From assembly GCF_007954275.1 (NCBI RefSeq), contig NZ_VOLT01000011.1, positions 1 to 64,000 on the forward strand: 64,000 nucleotides of DNA. Direction: 5' to 3'. Origin of the DNA: Colwellia demingiae (GTDB taxonomy: Bacteria; Pseudomonadota; Gammaproteobacteria; Enterobacterales; Alteromonadaceae). Below are positions 1 to 7,176 of the stretch, piece by piece (the stretch's first letter is position 1; every line of letters begins with the position of its first letter). The notes under the pieces were generated by a model. The model was given only the letters and a program-made list of their open reading frames with translations, searched no databases and was not told the origin of the DNA. The position numbers and the translations under genes are program-made.

Positions 1-21
1 TTGGCTCGAACGTCTTGTTAG
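1..21 (+). repeat. attC right end (partial, cut by window edge)
   Basis: The window opens inside a repeat whose last bases read CGTCTTGTTAG. The GTTAG matches the R' core of the other sites. The rest lies outside the window. Bases 22-120 would then be a short cassette without a recognisable gene. Confidence 0.4.
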
Positions 22-120
22 AAACATTGGATGTTTGCCATTCAATATTCGTAACCAACAGAAGCATGTTCCACCTAATATAAGAGTAAGTTACTTTATT
101 AAATAAGTGGCTTGGTCGAA

Positions 121-213
121 CTATAAGCCAATCAAGCAGGACTAAAAACAGTTTGCTGTTTTCGTTCCTTAACATTTTAGCAAACAATTTTTAGCCCCTT
201 ATTGAGGCGTTAG
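121..213 (+). repeat. attC site
   Basis: It has the typical body GGACTAAAAACAG, TTTGCTG, TTTTAGCAAAC and a closing GAGGCGTTAGC. The left box is altered (TATAAGC instead of TATAAC). It precedes the cassette of the gene at 229. Confidence 0.8.
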
Positions 214-228
214 CTTTCAAGGAATTCC

Positions 229-1035
229 GTGTCAGTATTTAGTATTTATAAAAAAGAATCACACTTACAGCGAGCAATGCAGCTTCTAGATTCAGAAAAT
301 ACTACTGATCATATTTATGCTTGCCTTGAACTTAGATTCTGTATCGAAGCAATCGTTTACCAAAAGCTTTTACATGGTATCAAAAATATTCCCAGTTCTA
401 TTGTTGAAACTTGGCAACCCCACAAAGCTATCAAAATGCTCTCAGAAATTGATGAATTAGCAGCCAGTGATTGTAAAATTGAGTTTAATCTTGCAAAAAC
501 AGATGTTCCACCAAAAGATGGTTGGTTGCTGTTAGGTGAGCAAAAAATCCCGCCAGTAAAATGGTTAGCTAAAAACTACAATAAACTTGGTAATTTCCTT
601 CATTTAGTAGAACCAAAGAAAGCACAAAATGAAGAACAGAGAGAAATTAAAAAATCAATTTTACCAATTGCTATACAACTAAAACAATATGTTAAGGGGA
701 ATATCGTATTAACAATCAATAACATTGAAATTAACCAATGTCCTGTTTGTGAACACGATTTTGCATTTGCAACAAATAAAGTTAAACATGGCCTTACTCG
801 TAAATGCAGTAACTTTAAATGTGGTGCATTATTCACTGCTAATGTAGATAAAACTTCAACGAAGGTAACGTTCACCTACAAAACATATGATGTTGCTTGC
901 CAAAGTTGTGAGGAAATAATTGTTATCCCGGAAGAAAAAATTAGAAATTTGGATAAGTTCAGTTGCAGTAATTGCCATTCTCAATATATTCCTAGAGGGG
1001 AATACGGGTTTGCTTTACTATCAAATGAAAGCTAA
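229..1035 (+). CDS. Cassette protein with two zinc ribbons, function unknown
   Basis: This 268-residue protein starts at GTG with AAGGA just upstream. Residues 1-160 are probably helical and not recognised; the N-terminal part (about 15-50) is faintly HEPN-like, a weak impression only. The C-terminal 100 residues contain two zinc-ribbon patterns: C171/C174 with C193/C198, and C224/C227 with C246/C249. Tandem ribbons suggest nucleic-acid or protein binding. There is no signal peptide or membrane segment, so it is probably cytosolic. It is a complete cassette gene whose stop codon lies inside the left box of the next, truncated attC. The family was not recognised. Confidence 0.75.
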   Translation: MSVFSIYKKESHLQRAMQLLDSENTTDHIYACLELRFCIEAIVYQKLLHGIKNIPSSIVETWQPHKAIKMLSEIDELAASDCKIEFNLAKTDVPPKDGWLLLGEQKIPPVKWLAKNYNKLGNFLHLVEPKKAQNEEQREIKKSILPIAIQLKQYVKGNIVLTINNIEINQCPVCEHDFAFATNKVKHGLTRKCSNFKCGALFTANVDKTSTKVTFTYKTYDVACQSCEEIIVIPEEKIRNLDKFSCSNCHSQYIPRGEYGFALLSNES

Positions 1036-1085
1036 CAAGAAATTTAAACGGAACAAAAACAGTTCGCCATGTTTCGTTTCTCAAC
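1030..1085 (+). repeat. Left half of an attC fused to the next cassette
   Basis: AGCTAACAAG, AAACGGAACAAAAACAG and TTTCGTTTCTCAACA are present. The expected right half (TTTAGCC...GGGCGTTA) is missing, and a new coding region begins within 20 bp. This looks like a deletion joining two cassettes. Confidence 0.65.
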
Positions 1086-1098
1086 AAGGATCGAGTTT

Positions 1099-1386
1099 AT
1101 GGATAGTCAAAGTTCAAAAATTCAGCGGAGTGCAATATTAATTAAATGCTTTATGGCTTTAGTTATGCTCACTCTGGCAATTAATATTTATACAACTAGT
1201 GTTATTGATTTTGGTTCGGTGGCAGGTGCTATTGGTATTTTATCAATGCTACGTGGGTTCCTTTGTTCTCCTAGTTTATTATCAATGCCAATTAAAAACT
1301 GTTTAGGATCGGAGAATAAAATATCTAAAGAAAGCTATTTATATTTTATTCTAGCTCTCATATTAATTGTTGTAAGTGGCTTTTAA
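1099..1386 (+). CDS. Small cassette membrane protein
   Basis: Read from ATG 1099 this is about 95 residues. An upstream in-frame ATG at 1069 lies inside attC-derived sequence and is less likely. At least two strongly hydrophobic segments are seen, around residues 12-45 and near the C-terminus (YLYFILALILIVVSGF). The family was not recognised. The gene sits directly behind a half attC, so its original 5' flank may be lost and its expression may depend on read-through from the gene at 229. It is followed by a well-preserved attC. Confidence 0.55.
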   Translation: MDSQSSKIQRSAILIKCFMALVMLTLAINIYTTSVIDFGSVAGAIGILSMLRGFLCSPSLLSMPIKNCLGSENKISKESYLYFILALILIVVSGF

Positions 1387-1392
1387 AAATAG

Positions 1393-1490
1393 GTATAACA
1401 AGCTGTTAAAGCGGGACGAAATACAGTTGGCTGTTTTCGTTCCTCAACATTTTAGCCAACTAAATTTTGCCTCTTAACGAGGGCGTTATA
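1393..1490 (+). repeat. attC site
   Basis: It runs from TATAACAAG to GGGCGTTATA with the inner arms CAGTTGGCT and TTTTAGCCAAC. TATAAC and GTTATA are perfectly complementary. Confidence 0.9.
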
Positions 1491-1510
1491 TTTTTATCAA
1501 AGGATTGAGT

Positions 1511-1840
1511 ATGGGTTATTGGTATTTAGCGATAGCGATTTGTTCTGAAGTGATAGCAACATTAGCACTTAAAGCATCAGATGGTTTTTCTCATTCAACC
1601 TCCAGTACTATTTGTGTCATTGGTTATGCGGTTGCATTTTATTTCCTATCTTTAGTTCTTAAAACTGTTCCAGTAGGCATCGCTTATGCTATTTGGGCTG
1701 GCATGGGTATTTTCTTAATTGCATCAATAAGCGCAGTGATATATAAACAGATACCAGATTTACCGGCAATTATAGGCATGTGCTTAATTCTAACTGGTGT
1801 TGTAGTTATTAATGTATTCTCAAAAACAGTGAGTCATTAA
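1511..1840 (+). CDS. SMR-family multidrug efflux protein (copy 1)
   Basis: This is a 109-residue protein with four hydrophobic segments, the standard length for small multidrug resistance transporters. The conserved membrane Glu is E13 in the first helix, and the loop KTVPVGIAYAIWAGMG matches the SMR signature. Proteins of this family export cationic drugs or guanidinium-type compounds by proton exchange as dimers. ATG 1511 is chosen over the TTG at 1505 because AAGGA lies correctly upstream and copy 2 starts at the same residue. The cassette begins TTATAT and ends ATATAAC. It is a near twin of the protein at 2423, with 11 differences in 109 residues. Confidence 0.92.
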   Translation: MGYWYLAIAICSEVIATLALKASDGFSHSTSSTICVIGYAVAFYFLSLVLKTVPVGIAYAIWAGMGIFLIASISAVIYKQIPDLPAIIGMCLILTGVVVINVFSKTVSH

Positions 1841-1842
1841 AA

Positions 1843-1937
1843 ATATAACAAGAAAATCAACAAGGACTAAAAACAGCGGGCTGTTCGCTCCGCTCCATTT
1901 TAGCCCACTATTTTTAGCCTGTTATTTAGGCGTTAGG
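1843..1937 (+). repeat. attC site
   Basis: It runs from ATATAACAAG to TTAGGCGTTAGG, with inner arms CAGCGGGCT and TTTTAGCCCAC. The inner arms differ from the neighbours but remain complementary, which supports folding as the conserved property. Confidence 0.9.
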
Positions 1938-1950
1938 AGCAAAGTTAACT

Positions 1951-2334
1951 ATGGAGAATCCATCAACGTTATTAGTCGTTCATAACCTTAATATTTCAAA
2001 AGAGTTTTATGTGAATGTTTTAGGCCTTGAATTGATGGAAGAGCATAACGACTGTTTAAAATTTAATATTGGTCATCATATAGTGTTTATGTTTCAGAGC
2101 GGGATGGAATCAATCGAATATGAGCATGGTTATAATGCTAATTCCACCTTGGTTTTTACTGTTCAAAATTTGGATAACAAAATTAAAGAGTTAAAATCAA
2201 AGGGGGTTTTTTTTGTTCACGAGTCACCTAATGAAAATAGATGGGGCCGCTATGCAGCTTTTAAAGACCCATCAGGGATCGTAAATGAACTGATGGAATT
2301 TTCACCTAACAAGCAAATTAATCAGGACAAATAA
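1951..2334 (+). CDS. VOC/glyoxalase-fold cassette protein
   Basis: This 127-residue single VOC domain has the N-terminal pattern VVHNLNISKEFYVNVLGLEL, a central F(T/Q)VQNLD strand-helix and the C-terminal FKDPSGIVNELMEF typical of glyoxalase, bleomycin-resistance and dioxygenase family proteins. It is probably cytosolic and dimeric; the substrate cannot be read from the sequence. The last eight codons run into the left box of the following attC (CACCTAAC), so the cassette boundary supplies the C-terminus. The cassette starts TTAGG and ends CCTAAC, matching arms. Confidence 0.85.
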   Translation: MENPSTLLVVHNLNISKEFYVNVLGLELMEEHNDCLKFNIGHHIVFMFQSGMESIEYEHGYNANSTLVFTVQNLDNKIKELKSKGVFFVHESPNENRWGRYAAFKDPSGIVNELMEFSPNKQINQDK

Positions 2335-2403
2335 CAGTTGGTTTTTGCTCCTGCGTTGCCTATTTTAGCCAACAATTTTTTGCCTGTTAATTGGGCGTTA
2401 TAT
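2304..2403 (+). repeat. attC site
   Basis: It runs from ACCTAACAAG to TTGGGCGTTATA, overlapping the end of the VOC gene. It contains GGACAAATAACAGTTGG and TTTTAGCCAAC. Confidence 0.9.
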
Positions 2404-2422
2404 TTTTATTGAGGATCGGTGT

Positions 2423-2752
2423 ATGGGTTACTGGTATTTAGCAATAGCTATTGGTGCTGAAGTTATCGCAACATTAGCACTTAAAGCATCAGATGGTTTC
2501 TCTCACTTAACCTCCAGTACTATTTGTATCATTGGTTATGCCGTTGCATTTTATTTCTTAGCTTTAGTACTTAAGACTATTCCTGTGGGAATCGCTTATG
2601 CTATTTGGGCAGGCATGGGAATTGTATTAATTGCATCAATAAGTGCTGTAATTTACAAACAAATACCTGATTTTCCTGCAATTATAGGTATGTTATTAAT
2701 ATTGGCGGGTGTCGTTGTTATTAATATGTTTTCAAAGACTGTGAGCCATTAA
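2423..2752 (+). CDS. SMR-family multidrug efflux protein (copy 2)
   Basis: This 109-residue four-helix SMR protein has the conserved Glu E13. It matches copy 1 at 98 of 109 positions; the changes are mostly conservative and fall in the membrane helices (for example C11G, S12A, F68V). It starts at ATG with GAGGA upstream. Copies 1 and 2 are separated only by the VOC cassette. Some SMR transporters work as paired subunits, so a heterodimer is possible. Duplication followed by drift is the simpler explanation. Confidence 0.92.
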   Translation: MGYWYLAIAIGAEVIATLALKASDGFSHLTSSTICIIGYAVAFYFLALVLKTIPVGIAYAIWAGMGIVLIASISAVIYKQIPDFPAIIGMLLILAGVVVINMFSKTVSH

Positions 2753-2755
2753 AAA

Positions 2756-2853
2756 ATATAACAAGCCAATAAGGGACTGCTAACAGTTTGCTCGGTTCCG
2801 CTTCGTTTAACATTTTAGCAAGCATTATTTAGCCCGTTATTAGGGCGTTAGTT
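2756..2853 (+). repeat. attC site
   Basis: It runs from ATATAACAAG to AGGGCGTTAGT. The inner arms are CAGTTTGCT and TTTTAGCAAGC. Confidence 0.9.
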
Positions 2854-2869
2854 GCCAATGGAGGTCAAT

Positions 2870-3388
2870 TTGAGCAATAGAGTTATTGAGGTTGTTGATT
2901 ACGATCTAAGTTGGAATAATATTTATGAAACTGAAAAATCAGCACTAATTAAAGCTATTGGAAGTAGTGTTGTAAAAATTGATCATATTGGTAGTACTTC
3001 CGTGATTGGTCTAGCAGCAAAGCCTATCATAGATATTCTAATAGAGGTTTCAAACCTTGAAGAGCTAGATACCGCACATAAAAAAATTAGCGCACTTGGT
3101 TATACAATAAAAGGTGAAAATGGTATTTCAGGTCGGCGCTACTTTCAAAAAGGTGGCAATCAACGTAGCCATCATGTGCATGCATTCCAAAGTGGTGATT
3201 TACACTTACATCGGCATAGGGTATTTAAAAAGTACTTAATTGCGCACCCTGTAATAGCTTCAGAGTATGGCTCTATTAAAAAAGAGGCTATTTCTAAAAG
3301 CGATAACAACATCAATGTATATATGGCACTAAAAAATGACTTTATTCAAAAGCATGAAAAATTAGCTCTTGAGTGGTTTAGCAACTAA
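2870..3388 (+). CDS. GrpB/Dephospho-CoA-kinase-like (UPF0157) protein
   Basis: This roughly 172-residue protein has the GrpB pattern IEVVDYDLSWNNIYETE, then IDHIGSTSVIGLAAKPIIDILIEV and a HHVHAFQ segment with further His (LHLHRHRVFKKYL), all characteristic of the GrpB/UPF0157 nucleotidyltransferase-like fold. The biochemical role of the family is unsettled. TTG 2870 is preferred because GGAGG lies 5 bp before it; ATG 2858 in frame is the alternative and would add four residues. The cassette starts GTTAGTTG and ends CAACTAAC, perfectly complementary. Confidence 0.85.
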   Translation: MSNRVIEVVDYDLSWNNIYETEKSALIKAIGSSVVKIDHIGSTSVIGLAAKPIIDILIEVSNLEELDTAHKKISALGYTIKGENGISGRRYFQKGGNQRSHHVHAFQSGDLHLHRHRVFKKYLIAHPVIASEYGSIKKEAISKSDNNINVYMALKNDFIQKHEKLALEWFSN

Positions 3389-3466
3389 CAAGCACTTCAA
3401 ACGGAACAAAAACAGTTGGCTACGTTTCGTTCCTCAACAAGTTTAGTCCGCTTAGCAAGGCGTTAT
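3383..3466 (+). repeat. attC site, internally shortened
   Basis: It runs from CAACTAACAAG to AAGGCGTTATG in 84 bp. The left arm CAGTTGGCT is present, but the usual TTTTAGCCAAC arm is collapsed to GTTTAGTCC. Confidence 0.8.
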
Positions 3467-3495
3467 GTTGCTCAATCATACTACAGAGGTAATTA

Positions 3496-3912
3496 ATGGA
3501 AATTGGCAGTAAATTAGAATTATGTTATCAGGTTAAATCAAGTGATTTAGCAAAAGAATTGTCTACGGATCCACAAGATGATTTTCCAGAAGTTTACGCT
3601 ACATCAAGAATGATTGCATTGATGGAGCTTGCCTCTGCGCGGCTAATGAAACCTTTGTTATCTGAAGGTGAGCTGTCAGTGGGAGTAAAAGTAAACGTAA
3701 CTCATATGGCGGCTACACCAAATAATGTTGAGGTCAAAGCTGTTGCCACATATCAGGGGGCGGAAGGAAAATTACATAAGTTTGAAGTGGAACTTTATGA
3801 CCAAGCAGGTTTAGCTGGTAACGGTATTCACACACGTGCCATAGTTAAAACTGAACGCTTGGTTCAAGGCGCAATGAATAGAGTAAAAGCAACTAACAAG
3901 CAAATAAACTAG
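3496..3912 (+). CDS. Hotdog-fold thioesterase, FlK-like
   Basis: This 138-residue protein resembles the fluoroacetyl-CoA thioesterase (FlK) group of hotdog proteins: ATSRMIALMELASARLMKPLL forms the central hotdog helix, followed by GVKVNVTHMAATPNN and FEVELYDQAGLAGNGIHTRAIV. Family members hydrolyse small acyl-CoAs; the substrate is unknown here. ATG 3496 follows GAGGTAATT. The last residues (KATNKQIN) are encoded by the start of the following attC. It is cytosolic with no signal peptide. Confidence 0.8.
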   Translation: MEIGSKLELCYQVKSSDLAKELSTDPQDDFPEVYATSRMIALMELASARLMKPLLSEGELSVGVKVNVTHMAATPNNVEVKAVATYQGAEGKLHKFEVELYDQAGLAGNGIHTRAIVKTERLVQGAMNRVKATNKQIN

Positions 3913-3986
3913 GACTTAAAACAGTTTGTTTTTTTATTCCTCGACATTTTAACTAACAATTTTTGTCCGCTTAATAGGGCGTTAGC
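3890..3986 (+). repeat. attC site
   Basis: It runs from CAACTAACAAG to AGGGCGTTAGC, overlapping the end of the thioesterase gene. The inner arms are less regular (CAGTTTGTT and TTTTAACTAAC). Confidence 0.85.
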
Positions 3987-4054
3987 TGTATGTCAGGTGC
4001 CTGTCGTTAAATTGACGTAAACATGTCGTATACAAACAAGGAATTTTTTTACAG

Positions 4055-4073
4055 GATATAGTTTCGATATATC
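4055..4073. promoter_or_regulatory. Inverted repeat upstream of the XRE cassette gene
   Basis: GATATA and TATATC are separated by 7 bp, 17 bp before the start codon. The cassette has about 100 bp of non-coding DNA before the gene, more than most neighbours, and an AT-rich stretch that could hold a promoter. An autoregulatory operator is a guess. Confidence 0.3.
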
Positions 4074-4089
4074 TATGTGAGAAATACAA

Positions 4090-4677
4090 ATGGAAATGAT
4101 AATAAACGCTGAAAAAGTTATAGCAGAACGTAAAGTCAGAGCTTGGAGTCAACAACACTTAGCTGATGCCAGTGCTGTGAGTTTAAGAACTATTCAAAGA
4201 GTAGAAAATAATGGTTCAGGTTCTTTAGAGACGATTAAAGCATTAGCATCTTGTTTTGAGTTAGATGTAGGTATGTTATTCGAACCTAAAGTTGAAGTTA
4301 TTAATAAAAAGACGAAATCAAAGACTAAAATAGTAGCTTTTTGCTCATTTGTTTTAGCATTGCTTAGCAGTGCTCTCTTTATCGTACCGACAAGTATGGC
4401 ATCGAATATAACAATTAATGCGGAGAATATAAAAACAAATACGAATGAAGGCTACAGTATATATAGTAGAAATGTTGTAATATTTTTACCAAAAGATATG
4501 CCGCATAAAGTTTTAATTGATTCTAATTGGGAAAAAAATTCATCAACACCTTCCAGTGGTGGTATTAAAATTTATTTAGAGCATTCAGTAATTTCCATTG
4601 ATAAAGCTTCAATTATAACAACGGAAAATGGTACGAAAATTACAACCGAATATGCTAAATTCTCAAAATCCGAGTAA
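4090..4677 (+). CDS. Membrane-anchored XRE-type HTH protein
   Basis: This is a 195-residue protein. Residues about 5-65 form an XRE/Cro helix-turn-helix (LADASAVSLRTIQRVENNGSG then ETIKALASCFELDVGML). A single hydrophobic helix follows (about 82-104, IVAFCSFVLALLSSALFIVP), then an exported-side domain of about 90 residues of no recognised family. The layout suggests a transmembrane transcription regulator sensing something outside the cytoplasm. It starts at ATG 4090. Its cassette starts GTTAGC and ends GCTAAC. It may carry its own promoter and operator. Confidence 0.75.
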   Translation: MEMIINAEKVIAERKVRAWSQQHLADASAVSLRTIQRVENNGSGSLETIKALASCFELDVGMLFEPKVEVINKKTKSKTKIVAFCSFVLALLSSALFIVPTSMASNITINAENIKTNTNEGYSIYSRNVVIFLPKDMPHKVLIDSNWEKNSSTPSSGGIKIYLEHSVISIDKASIITTENGTKITTEYAKFSKSE

Positions 4678-4682
4678 TATAC

Positions 4683-4778
4683 TGCTAACAAGGCAATCAA
4701 ACGGACACGCAATAGTTGGCTGTTTTCGTTCCTCAACATTTTAGCCAATAAATTCTCGCTCTTTATTAGGGTGTTAGT
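4683..4778 (+). repeat. attC site
   Basis: It runs from TGCTAACAAG to AGGGTGTTAGT. The closing core is GTGTTAG rather than GCGTTAG. The inner arms AGTTGGCT and TTTTAGCCAA are intact. Confidence 0.85.
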
Positions 4779-4804
4779 ATTGTAATCAAACTATGGAGTG
4801 TAAA

Positions 4805-5176
4805 ATGAAATTAGGTGCATTTTCAGTAAGTTTATCGGTTAGTAATATCGAAGAATCGAAAATCTTTTATCAAAAATTGGGTTTCGAGATAATTGGTGGA
4901 GATCAATCTCAAAACTGGTTAGTACTAAAAAATGGTGATCATAAAATAGGATTATTTCAGGGAATGTTTGAAGGGAATATAATGACATTCAATCCAGGCT
5001 GGGATCAAAACCGTAAAACACTAGAATCTTTTACTGATGTTAGAGAGCTTTTAAAAGAGTTTGAAGCCCAAGGTGTCAATATAGCGCAAGAGTCTATTAA
5101 CGGTGAAAGTGGACCTTCAAGTTTCTCTTTTAAAGATCCCGATGGAAATTCGATTCTAATTGATCAGCATGTGTAA
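4805..5176 (+). CDS. VOC/glyoxalase-fold cassette protein
   Basis: This is a single VOC domain of 123 residues: FSVSLSVSNIEESKIFYQKLGFEI at the N-terminus, FQGMFEGNIMTFNPGWDQN in the middle and FSFKDPDGNSILIDQH at the end. Such short proteins are often annotated glyoxalase/bleomycin resistance, with the true substrate unknown. ATG 4805 is chosen because GGAG (4794-4797) lies 7 bp upstream; the in-frame ATG at 4793 overlaps that ribosome site. It is one of three VOC genes in the window and the second in the array. Confidence 0.85.
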   Translation: MKLGAFSVSLSVSNIEESKIFYQKLGFEIIGGDQSQNWLVLKNGDHKIGLFQGMFEGNIMTFNPGWDQNRKTLESFTDVRELLKEFEAQGVNIAQESINGESGPSSFSFKDPDGNSILIDQHV

Positions 5177-5180
5177 ACAA

Positions 5181-5276
5181 CACTAACAAGAACTTCAAAC
5201 GGAAAAATACAGTTGGCTGTTTTTCGTTCCTAAAACAATTTAGCCAACTATATTTTTCCGCTTATGTAAGCGTTAT
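5181..5276 (+). repeat. attC site
   Basis: It runs from CACTAACAAG to AAGCGTTATAT, with inner arms CAGTTGGCT and TTTAGCCAAC. Confidence 0.88.
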
Positions 5277-5296
5277 ATTTCTAAGGAAGATTGGCG

Positions 5297-6082
5297 TTGG
5301 ATTCACTAAAGTTAATGGATTATTTACATGATAAACCAGTGCCAAAAGGCATTGATATCCTTTGTCAGTTACAACACTTCGCCATAATAACCTATGCAGT
5401 ACCACCTTCTCGTTTTGATGGATTAATTCCTAATAGATTTAAACTCGATACGCTTGAAATTAATGGTGAAGAAAAGGCCTTAATCTCTGTCGTTCCATTT
5501 ATCGATGTCGATTTTACTTCTGCCGTTTATCCTTTTCCCAAATTCACTATGGGACAAACTAACTATCGTATTTACATCCTTGATTCAGAGACAAATGAAA
5601 GATGTGTTTGGTTTTTAGGTACAACGCTAGATTCTTGGACATTAGCTGTACCTAAGTACTTATGGAACCTTCCTTGGTATAGTGGTGATGTAAAATTCGA
5701 ATGTGATTATGATGAATCTAAAAATATCTATCTTAAATATAAAATGTCTACTCAAGCAGACTGGGCCCCAGCAGAGGTCGAATTAACTCAAGATATAAAG
5801 TCTACGCTCGCACTTGATGGTTTCCCTGATAATGAAACGGGTTTAGTTTATTTAACTCACCCTCTAGCTGGGTTTTATCATCGTCGTGATGGTAAGTTAG
5901 GTACTTATCGTGTGTGGCATAAGCAATTGGATGTTAAGGTTGCTCAGTTAAAGTCAGCCAAATTCGGGTTGTTAACTCGTATGGGGTTAGTTACCGAAGA
6001 GGAACAGCAAGTTCCGCATAGCGTACTTGTTGAACCAATAAATGAATTTACTATTTACTTACCACCTAAATTGGTAAAATAG
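5297..6082 (+). CDS. DUF2071-like (YqjF / acetoacetate-decarboxylase-like) protein
   Basis: This protein of about 261 residues matches the DUF2071/YqjF group in pattern: an N-terminal HFAIITYAVPPSRFDGLIP, then ISVVPFIDVDFTS, FLGTTLDSWTLAVPKYLWNLPW and HPLAGFYHRRDGKLGTYRVWH. The fold is related to acetoacetate decarboxylase, but catalysis is not established for the family. TTG 5297 gives the better spacing from TAAGGAAG; TTG 5291 is the alternative. It is one of the larger cassette genes and has no signal peptide. The cassette starts TTATAT and ends ATATAAC. Confidence 0.75.
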   Translation: MDSLKLMDYLHDKPVPKGIDILCQLQHFAIITYAVPPSRFDGLIPNRFKLDTLEINGEEKALISVVPFIDVDFTSAVYPFPKFTMGQTNYRIYILDSETNERCVWFLGTTLDSWTLAVPKYLWNLPWYSGDVKFECDYDESKNIYLKYKMSTQADWAPAEVELTQDIKSTLALDGFPDNETGLVYLTHPLAGFYHRRDGKLGTYRVWHKQLDVKVAQLKSAKFGLLTRMGLVTEEEQQVPHSVLVEPINEFTIYLPPKLVK

Positions 6083-6084
6083 AA

Positions 6085-6184
6085 ATATAACAAGAAGTTG
6101 AAGTGGGACTGCTAACAGTTTGATCGGTTCCGCTTAGCTTCACATGTTAGAAAACAATTATCAGCCCCTTATTGGGGTTTTTTA
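6085..6184 (+). repeat. attC site with eroded right core
   Basis: AATATAACAAG, GGACTGCTAACAG and CATGTTAGAAAAC are present. The expected GGGCGTTAT reads GGGGTTTTTTAT, so recombination at this junction is probably impaired. Confidence 0.75.
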
Positions 6185-6199
6185 TACCAAGGAAAAATT

Positions 6200-6532
6200 A
6201 TGCACTCTGTAAAATCTCGTAGATTAAGAAAAAAGCTTTATTTAGATGAATTTTCTGTAAAGGGGGTTGAATTAGATTGTAGTTTAACTTGTAAGGAGGA
6301 GTCCGAATTAGCAACAATAATGGATGACTTTTTACTTTATGTCGACTCTCTAAACTTGTGTATTGGCGGTGGTGGGGATCTGACTTCCTTCGCAGGGTTT
6401 ATTTCTTCTAATGAACGTTATGGTTCAGTGACTGAATCTCACATATCAAGCATATCTAATTGGTTGAAAGAGCGAAAGATCGTTTCAGAGTTTAATATTG
6501 GTGAACTTGTTGATGCGAATTATGGCATATAA
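6200..6532 (+). CDS. YggL-family protein
   Basis: This is a 110-residue protein. The N-terminus SRRLRKKLYLDEFSVKGVEL and the segments FLLYVDSLNLCIGGGGDL and ISNWLKERKIVSEFNIGELVDANYG match the YggL (DUF469) family, small cytosolic proteins linked to 50S ribosomal subunits. It starts at ATG with AAGGA upstream. YggL is usually a chromosomal housekeeping gene, so a cassette copy may duplicate or modulate that role. The stop codon lies inside the TATAAC box of the next attC. Confidence 0.82.
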   Translation: MHSVKSRRLRKKLYLDEFSVKGVELDCSLTCKEESELATIMDDFLLYVDSLNLCIGGGGDLTSFAGFISSNERYGSVTESHISSISNWLKERKIVSEFNIGELVDANYGI

Positions 6533-6623
6533 CAAGTAAAACAACGTGACATGCAACAGTTGGCCGTGCTCGTTCCTCGCTATTATGGCCAACTATTTCT
6601 TAGCCCGTTATTTGGGCGTTAGG
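6526..6623 (+). repeat. attC site
   Basis: It runs from CATATAACAAG to TGGGCGTTAGG, with arms CAGTTGGCC and ATGGCCAAC. The first bases of the next cassette (GTTAGGTGAAA) match its end (TTTCACCTAAC) over 11 bp. Confidence 0.9.
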
Positions 6624-6638
6624 TGAAATGAGGGTTAC

Positions 6639-7031
6639 ATGCGATTTCTACTAATATTATCGATGTTTACATCATCTGTATTTGCATCAAAATTTGACAT
6701 AGATGCTTATTCAACTTCTTTAGAATATGCTCAGGTTACAAATGTTCTAGCTACTCAGAAATTAAGCGGTAGTTGGTGTTTTGGTACTTCAGTTCGACAC
6801 AATGACCAAGGCTGGGAGCATTACGCAGATGGCTGGGAAGTGATAGATTTAGAGGGTAATCAACTTGGACAACGTCAACTTGCTCACCCTCACGATAATG
6901 AGCAACCCTTTACCCGTAGTCAGTGTGATATCAAAATCCCAACAGAAATATCTAAGGTAATTGTACGTGCCAAATGTAATAAACATGGTTTTGGTGGTAA
7001 GCCGTTTATTGTAGACCTAAAACCAATTTAA
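6639..7031 (+). CDS. Exported cassette protein, family not recognised
   Basis: This 130-residue protein has a signal peptide of about 16 residues (MRFLLILSMFTSSVFA) and a mature domain with conspicuous Trp/His clusters (WCFGTSVRHNDQGWEHYADGWEVID) and two further Cys residues. Probably periplasmic, with possible disulfides. It starts at ATG with AGGG upstream. About 43 bp of the cassette after the stop codon are non-coding before the left box at 7075. Confidence 0.6.
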   Translation: MRFLLILSMFTSSVFASKFDIDAYSTSLEYAQVTNVLATQKLSGSWCFGTSVRHNDQGWEHYADGWEVIDLEGNQLGQRQLAHPHDNEQPFTRSQCDIKIPTEISKVIVRAKCNKHGFGGKPFIVDLKPI

Positions 7032-7074
7032 GGTCGTAGTATATTCGGTTAGGCGTGTCTATTGGGCGATTTTC

Positions 7075-7161
7075 ACCTAACAAGAAATTAAACCAGGATA
7101 CGTAATTGTTGGCTACGTTTCGCTTCGGTACACAATTATATAGCCTGTTTTGGGCGTTATA
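7075..7161 (+). repeat. attC site
   Basis: It runs from CACCTAACAAG to TTGGGCGTTATA. The central arm pair is shortened (TTGTTGGCTA and TATATAGCC). Confidence 0.85.
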
Positions 7162-7176
7162 TGCAATGGAGTCTTC

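Noticed and set aside
600..875. Reverse-strand frame of 91 codons inside the gene at 229
   Set aside because: It is a shadow of the + strand gene, without a ribosome site and with an unlikely composition.
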